Source of the DNA: Perilla frutescens
Taxonomy: Eukaryota; Streptophyta; Magnoliopsida; Lamiales; Lamiaceae
Length of the DNA: 64,000 nucleotides
Direction of reading: 5' to 3'
Assembly: GCA_026008535.1 (NCBI GenBank)
Contig: BRKX01000009.1
Location: 33,484,501 to 33,548,500 of the forward strand
Every line of letters begins with the position of its first letter. The first letter of the stretch is position 1. The notes beneath the pieces were generated by a model, which was given only the letters and a program-made list of their open reading frames with translations, did no database searches and had not been told where the DNA came from. Of this stretch, positions 58,478-64,000 are shown piece after piece. The translations under genes were made by a program, and so were the position numbers.

Positions 58478-59275
58478 TGTTGGGTTTATTTATCCATTAG
58501 TTTAGATTTTTATTATTTGATTTTTGGTATTTATTTTTATTTTTTTTTATTTAGGGAATTTCTAGAAGGTCTTTTTACTTAGGTAATTAGAGTTTTAATT
58601 ATGGGAACTTCTTTCCTAGTTAGAATTCTAATTAAGGTAGATTTCCTAGTCTAGTTTAGGTAGTTTTCTTTATTGTTTTTGTGCATAATTAGTCCTATAA
58701 ATAGGACATCCATGTAACATTATTATTTAGACATTATTTTGAGAATTAAGCCTTTGCTACTCAATATTGTCTCACCCCCAAGCTCTTTTGTTAGTTTTTA
58801 GTTGAAAACTTACACTCTTAGAAAGTCAGCAACTTTTTAAGTTTTAATCTCAAGTCTCGTTCTATTTCATTTTTGTGAATAAGGTTAGATTGCTATCGAG
58901 AAGACAACCAATTATTGTACGTTTCGTCAGGTTATCTTCACGGGGTTTACAGCTGTGTTATTGTCTCATTCTACCGAACATCAATGTCATTCGCCTTTAA
59001 CAACACTCATCAATCATCCTACGTCCATAACATATCCTTCCATCAAGTTTAGATCGAGTTCAACAAGTGTACATGGTCAGTTCATCGAGTTTGCCTATAC
59101 GTGCTCAATTCAGCGAGTTAAGCATCTATAGATTTAAATCGAGTCTTTCTTTGTTTTAATTCATTTTTCTTTGTTTATTTGAGTTATTTGAGTCTTTTTA
59201 TTTGGATTGAATCCTTTCCCGCTGACGTGTGCGATTTTAGAGTCTTCCGCGCGTTTTTGTCTGGTGTTGATCTTC
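58478..59275 (+). mobile_element. Gypsy D LTR between pol tail and gag
   Basis: Likely starts at TGTTGGGTTTATTTATCC (58478) and extends to about 59270, before gag. It contains CTATAAATAG at 58695-58704 followed by ATTATTATTTAGACATTATT, matching the promoter-proximal block of the second copy (63613-63660). The exact 3' end and primer site were not identified. Confidence 0.6.
58695..58704 (+). promoter_or_regulatory. LTR TATA box (gypsy D, first LTR)
   Basis: CTATAAATAG on the plus strand. The matching box is at 63613-63622 in the second LTR. Confidence 0.65.
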
Positions 59276-59306
59276 TGCTGAGATCACATCTACTCCATCA
59301 TTAATT

Positions 59307-59469
59307 ATGAATCCAAACGATGCACCTGAGTCATCCGGCTAATTCCTTGCATGGGACATGAAATTTCATTTTGATGCAATGATTGAAAGTATGGATAAAA
59401 GCAGACAGTCATTAACGGACAATTTGGTCAGTCACCTAGTTAAGATAACGGAGTAGCTTGAGAGTCTCT
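59307..59469 (+). pseudogene. Gypsy D gag N-terminus, before the solo LTR
   Basis: ATG 59307 opens MNPNDAPESSG, with a TAA soon after, then FHFDAMIESMDKSRQSLTDN and a TAG near 59454. The frame continues across the solo LTR insertion into 62626 without shift. It resembles the short N-terminal segment of plant gypsy Gag. Confidence 0.55.
59465..59469. repeat. Target-site duplication GTCTC, left copy
   Basis: Exact match to 62621-62625. Confidence 0.93.
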
Positions 59470-61692
59470 GTAACAGCCCGGTCCCGAGGATGGGGACGGG
59501 GTTGTTGTGCGTAAAATAGCACGAAAAATTGGAAATCCAGGGGGGTGTTTCTAGAATTAAACTAAGTTAGCGCCTCAAAAAATTAGGCAACATAACTTTA
59601 TGTTTAGGAAGAACTTATCGTTTTTAACGAATCAAAGGGGTAAAAGGGTTCAAACAAGTTGAAGGAATGCTTATTCATAGGCTAATCAAATTCAAACAGA
59701 ATCCAACAGTTAATAGATAGGATTCCGACTCTTCAAATAAGCAAGACCTCTCCATAGGTCACAACAACTAAGACTCATCAATAGGTCAGAGGCAAATAAT
59801 ATTTTATGTCCCATTCATAGGACATAAGCAATTAATCAAGATAAGACTCATTCATAGGTCAACTGGAAAATAAACAAAATCCAAGACTTAACTAAATATG
59901 ACCAACTCATAGGTCGAAAACTGTAATGAAACATGATTGGATTTATGAAAAGAAGTGGGACTTTATTTATCATGATTCAATAAAGAATACAATTCAGATA
60001 AGCTCAAAAATAAAACATAGCATGCAATCATACTATGAGGCAACTGTATCAGAGTTTAAGCGGAAAACAATGGAGTAATATTGTATCACATAACAACATA
60101 CTCATGAGCAATAATTTAGTCTGAATGAGACAGCAAAGCATGATCAACCCACAACAGTACATCGAGCCATCACCTCCAGCATCTCAACCTGTGAAAAATA
60201 TTTTGAAAATATTTTGGGCGTGAGTACTAAAGCACTCAGTGGGTTAAACTTTTAACTCATTCTTTAATAAAAACTGTAACAGAATATCCAAAATATAAAT
60301 ACAGATAATGGAAAGCAAAACGCGAAAGCCCTTTCCATTTCTGCAAACCTTTACTTCTCTTTGGTACCCTGTAGCTCCTTCTATCGTCTACTGCACTCTA
60401 TGACATGTCGCTGATAGGAAAAGGGAGGGGTTACCTCGCTAATCCGGGAAGAGTGTACCAGGGATCACCTAGCATTGACCCTGAGTATACCAGGGGTTAC
60501 CTAGCATTGACTCCTATAGTGATGCCCAGATCACGTGTATGTGCAGGGGTTACCTCACAGTGACACCTTTAGTGATTAACATCACAACTGCAAGAATCAC
60601 AGTTCCTGCCTATCCTTTGATCTATGTACTCTATAAAGCACGTAATATGACATAATCATAAAAACTATGTCATCCTCTAAATATAGCAACTATGTTAACC
60701 TTTAATTCCTCTAGCAACTTAGTTCAATTATGCTTCTTATTCCTTAAACGGAAATCATTCTATAATTTGAGCTTAATAATAAATGCACAAGCTAAAGAGT
60801 ACAACTTATTATACACAAGTATAATAAATTCACAATAAACATTTAATATACTGTAACTTTAAACTATGACTTTTATACTTTAAATATAAACTTTAACCTT
60901 AATCTTTAAACTATGAACTTTAAACTCTATACCTTAACTTTTAACTCATAGACTTTAGTTATGACAAGGCATAATCTATTCTATTTAATTATGTTGAAGC
61001 ATAATCTATATTCATTTATTGTGATAAATCATAATCTATTTTCTCAATAATTATGATGAAGCATAATCTATGTTCTCAATAATTATGGCAAAGCATAATC
61101 TATGTTCTCAATAATTATACATCAGTATAATACTATGTTCTCATTAATTATACAACAGTATAATACTATTACTCTAGCAGAGACTTGAGCAGATAATTTC
61201 TCAAATATCTTATTTGGATATTCTAACTATGACTATCACATTTATGAGTTAATAACTCAAATATAGATAGGTTTTGCAAATAAACCCACCTCGATTAGAC
61301 CAACTCACGTGATCAAACTTCTCGATACTCATCCGTCAGCTCCTCTGACTGGCTCAACAAGTCCTACAAGGTCAAACCCTATTTTAGGACTGCTACTCTA
61401 ATTTTCAGAACACGACTTTAATTTAATTGGAGCTTTTATTTACTTTAATTATATTTCAACTAAGAATGCGCGACTCTAGAGACCAAAAGATTTGACAGAG
61501 GTCACTTTCCGTAACTTGCCATTTTAATCCAATTTTACACAGCAAACCTCGATTGCACTTTTTACTTGTCCAAAAATTACGAAAATAATCAGGCATGACC
61601 CCACATATATCTTTATTAAACTATAAAATTTTTGAAATTTTCTGAAATCACATGCTTTAATTATAAAAATAACCGCCTGATTAAAATAATCG

Positions 61693-61830
61693 ACTTCCGG
61701 CGGCGGCGGCTCTCCGGCAGCCTTCCGGCGCTTGATAGCTGCTCCCGCAGCAGCAGCACCCCTCCCCCCAAATAAAACTTAACCTGGGCCCGCAAGCGCG
61801 ACTCACTCGGCGCAGGCCCGGGTTTCTCTC
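61693..61830. other. GC-rich island inside solo LTR copy 2
   Basis: CGGCGGCGG, CCGCAGCAGCAGC and GGCGCAGGCCCGGG runs sit about 80-220 bases downstream of the minus-strand TATA box. This is the same relative place as in copy 1, but the sequence is largely different. Confidence 0.7.
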
Positions 61831-61901
61831 GTTCGTCAACACGAACGAGAGAGAAAGAGAGAAGAGAGAGAAATGAGCAAGGAATTATGAATCCCCCCTC
61901 C

Positions 61902-61911
61902 CTATTTATAG
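61902..61911 (-). promoter_or_regulatory. LTR TATA box (solo LTR copy 2)
   Basis: CTATAAATAG on the minus strand, about 0.71 kb from the LTR 5' end. Confidence 0.7.
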
Positions 61912-62620
61912 GAAAAGCTGAGGTGGGGCGGGTATAACTTTTTCGGATATAAAATACTGATAAAGTGATTTCCGGATTCAATAAAAGTTGCTTTATTTAA
62001 TGGCGAGGTCCAAATGACCTCCGACACAAAATCTGAAAATATCGGGAGACTTGTTAGCTCGAGTACTATTGAACCAACCTGACTCGGGATGACGAAGAAG
62101 TCGTCTGAAGAGAAACAAGAAAAGATTCCCTTTCAAAAATTATTTTTACTATTCATTTCGACTGACAGATTTTGCTCCCGAGCGTTCGATTTACCTCAGA
62201 TTGGCAATCCATGAACGCAAACGGATTCGTTGGGTCATTTTCTATAAGATAGGCTTGTTCGAACAAGTTTCGGATCAATGAGGAGGATTTCGTAAATTTT
62301 TCAAATCACGAACGCTCGCATAAATTACTATTCACAAGTTTTCCCTTTACGATTTTCAATTAGGGGACTTCTGTAGAGGTCAGAATAAAATTCTGAAAGC
62401 ACCAACAGCTTCCTTTAGGTCGTTACATTCCAAAAAAGACCAATATTGACTATCTTCCGGCGGCAAATGCAGAATCTCATAATCGATTTTCACATAAAAA
62501 TTCACGAAAAGGTCGCGACTTACATCTGTTTTACTTTATTTGAACTCCAATTATTTTCTTTAGTCTTCTAAATATATTTAGAAAACTCACTAAGGTATTC
62601 TGAAATTTTGGGATGTTACA

Positions 62621-62625
62621 GTCTC
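62621..62625. repeat. Target-site duplication GTCTC, right copy
   Basis: Exact match to 59465-59469. Confidence 0.93.
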
Positions 62626-63153
62626 AACACGCAAAAATCATCTCCTCCACGACCTAGAGCTCAACGCCAAACAGCCCGCTCGACCATGAGTTACCAACCT
62701 GAGTCATTCGAGGAGTTTTTACGTACCTATATACCACCTACACGGCCATCATCACCAATTCACCCAGCTATTGTTTCGTTAAGTCTAGCATGTGATGAAC
62801 AATGCCCTATCTATCCAGTCCATGAAGAAGAGTTGAAGCAGCCTCCGATTGATGCCAAATCCGAGGAGATAGTAGCCGAAGTCAAAGAAGAAGAAATGGA
62901 GAGTGATGTCGCAGTTGAAGAAGTTGAAGTAGTTGAGAAGTTGTTGGAGATACAACTTTGTTATAAAAGGGATAATGATATCCATGAGGCAATGGTTGAA
63001 GATCATGAAGAGTTCGAACAAGCTAGCATGGCGGATCCATCGAGTTCTAACATTTTTTATCAACCTTTTTCTTGTGATGTCTTTATTCTATAGGTTGTTA
63101 AAGAAGTTCCAATGGAAGTTGAAGTACCACTAGACTTGTTCGTGAATGCCATA
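62626..63153 (+). pseudogene. Gypsy D gag-like acidic protein, after the solo LTR
   Basis: In frame with 59307-59469 it reads TQKSSPPRPRAQRQ, then MSYQPESFEEFLRTYIPP (from 62686). A strongly acidic stretch of Glu and Val follows (EEIVAEVKEEEMESDVAVEE). The frame stops at 63091-63093 and reads on as VVKEVPMEVEVPLDLF before a TGA near 63155. There is no zinc knuckle, protease or RT, so the element looks like an internally deleted, non-autonomous derivative. Confidence 0.55.
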
Positions 63154-63255
63154 TGAAAGTGTTCTATGGTGCTAAAGCTTCGACCATTGACACCAAGTGT
63201 GTGTTCTTGTTCATGATCTTGAAGATGCACTGTATGCAGTTTGTGCTAAAGGAAT

Positions 63256-63474
63256 TTGATGGCCAATTCGTGTTTTTTTTATCCCGGAGATTTGAATTCG
63301 AGAACTAATTCTTTTCAAAATGAGGGGAATGATATGAGCATGATAAGCCTTGAAGAATCTAATCTGAAGCTGCAAATATGTGGTTCAATTACACGACTTC
63401 AAGCAATACAATTGCAAGGATATTTCCAAGCATTTGTATGTAAGAAGTTTGAAGATGGCAAAGGAGTTGAGTAG
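63256..63474 (+). pseudogene. Gypsy D polyprotein C-terminal tail, second copy
   Basis: Reads FYPGDLNSRTNSFQNEGND, then CGSITRLQAIQLQGYFQAF and VCKKFEDGKGVE, and stops at 63474. DLNSRTNSFQ.GG.D and the following block are the end of Reina-like Pol. It is homologous to 58164-58418. Pol core domains are missing between gag and this tail. Confidence 0.65.
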
Positions 63475-64000
63475 GTTTGACTAGAATTGTATTTAAGGAA
63501 ATTTCCAACCTTGAATAGAATTCTAGTTTAGGTAATTTCCTAGTATTGTTAGGAGACCCTTTTGGATCAGATTTTTAGGCCTTTTTTCTTCATAATTTCG
63601 TGCCCCCTAACACTATAAATAGGGGAACCATTGTACATTATTATTTAGACGTTGATTAATATTTGAAGTTTATTTTCAATTGTCTGACGATCCTTTGGTT
63701 GATCGACCCTTTATATCTTTTGGTTGTTTTGATTCAAAAACTATTATTCTTAGATTTAGCATCTCTAAGTCTTATTCAAATGAACCTCTTAATTCACTTG
63801 AGGGATTGTTGGGAACTCGCTATCGAAGATCAACTTAAAGGTTTTGGATTTGTGGTACGTTCGAGATCCAAGGCAACTATCGGGTTATGATTCACATCAA
63901 ACTATCCATCAACCATTCTACATTAAACGACGACATCCATCAAGCGATCAACATCCGTCTTCCTTCCAAGCCATTGAGGTTCAAGTTTCTACTCTAATTC
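63475..64000 (+). mobile_element. Gypsy D second LTR, runs off the right edge
   Basis: AT-rich LTR sequence after the pol tail, with CTATAAATAG (63613-63622) and ATTATTATTTAGACGTTGATT downstream, as in the first LTR. It has diverged from that copy, so it may belong to a different subfamily. The 5' edge is uncertain. Confidence 0.55.

Larger units (their letters stand above)
59470..62620 (-). mobile_element. Solo LTR of gypsy family S, copy 2
   Basis: A 3,151-bp LTR beginning TGTAACAGCCCGGTCCCGAG and ending GGGATGTTACA, with perfect GTCTC duplications. It is colinear with the solo LTR at 9074-12125. The shared parts include the first 150 bp, the 'gtgagtactaaagcactcagtg' neighbourhood and the last 700 bp. 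A minus-strand TATA box lies at 61902-61911 and a GC-rich island at about 61693-61830. It splits the gag-like frame of gypsy D. Confidence 0.93.

Noticed and set aside
62785..63063. Minus-strand frame rich in Phe
   Set aside because: Antisense of the acidic gypsy D ORF; GAA/GAG codons read backwards give TTC/CTC.

Overview
This window is plant nuclear DNA made almost entirely of nested, decayed transposable elements. I see no intact host gene, no tRNA or rRNA gene, no operon and no CRISPR array. The evidence for a plant is the element set: Tekay-like, Tat-like and Reina-like gypsy elements, a Sirevirus-like copia element, a CACTA (En/Spm) DNA transposon with GT-AG introns, a LINE tail and a Helitron end. 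A dicot, perhaps an asterid, is a guess from overall look only.

Layout. 1-2637: gypsy element A (Tekay-like, minus strand), with gag-protease-RT broken by three stops and a shortened 5' LTR at 2637. 2638-14241: right-hand part of a CACTA element on the plus strand. It holds a possible captured lipase exon, a broken TNP2-type transposase (4439-7828) and a second gene with a Transposase_24-like part and a Ulp1/C48 protease part. That second gene is split by a 3.05 kb solo LTR (9074-12125, perfect CAAGG target duplication). The CACTA ends in about 20 copies of ACAACGGTT/AACCGTTGT and a terminal CACTACTACAAAAAACG. 14242-17004: leader, tRNA-iMet primer site and complete LTR of gypsy element B (same family as A). 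17005-29792: Sirevirus-like copia element (minus strand): 3' extra ORF, RT, integrase, protease, gag, primer site and a 2.65 kb LTR with a 60-bp minisatellite. 29793-37027: Tat-like gypsy element C, with an ORF antisense to gag-pol, then integrase (split by a LINE tail), two RNase H domains, RT, protease and gag on the minus strand.

36911-54512 is the most striking region. The 5' end of element C has become a satellite array of 16 LTR copies at about 1.12 kb spacing. Each unit is LTR + primer site + first about 40 gag codons + about 340 bp of the host DNA flanking the element. The array carries recent single-unit and two-unit duplications, and it runs out into unique flank at 54513.

54513-58150 is AT-rich and includes a Helitron 3' terminus (55990) with a decayed PIF1-type helicase fragment. 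58164-64000 is a Reina-like, probably non-autonomous gypsy derivative in the order pol tail - LTR - gag - pol tail - LTR. Its gag is split by a second solo LTR (59470-62620, perfect GTCTC target duplication) of the same family as the one at 9074.

The nesting gives a relative history. Element C is oldest. The copia element landed in C's antisense ORF, gypsy B landed in the copia 3' ORF, the CACTA landed in B's leader, and gypsy A plus the first solo-LTR element landed in the CACTA. Every coding region is broken, so this is a record of past activity. Domain names come from recalled family motifs; no database search was run.
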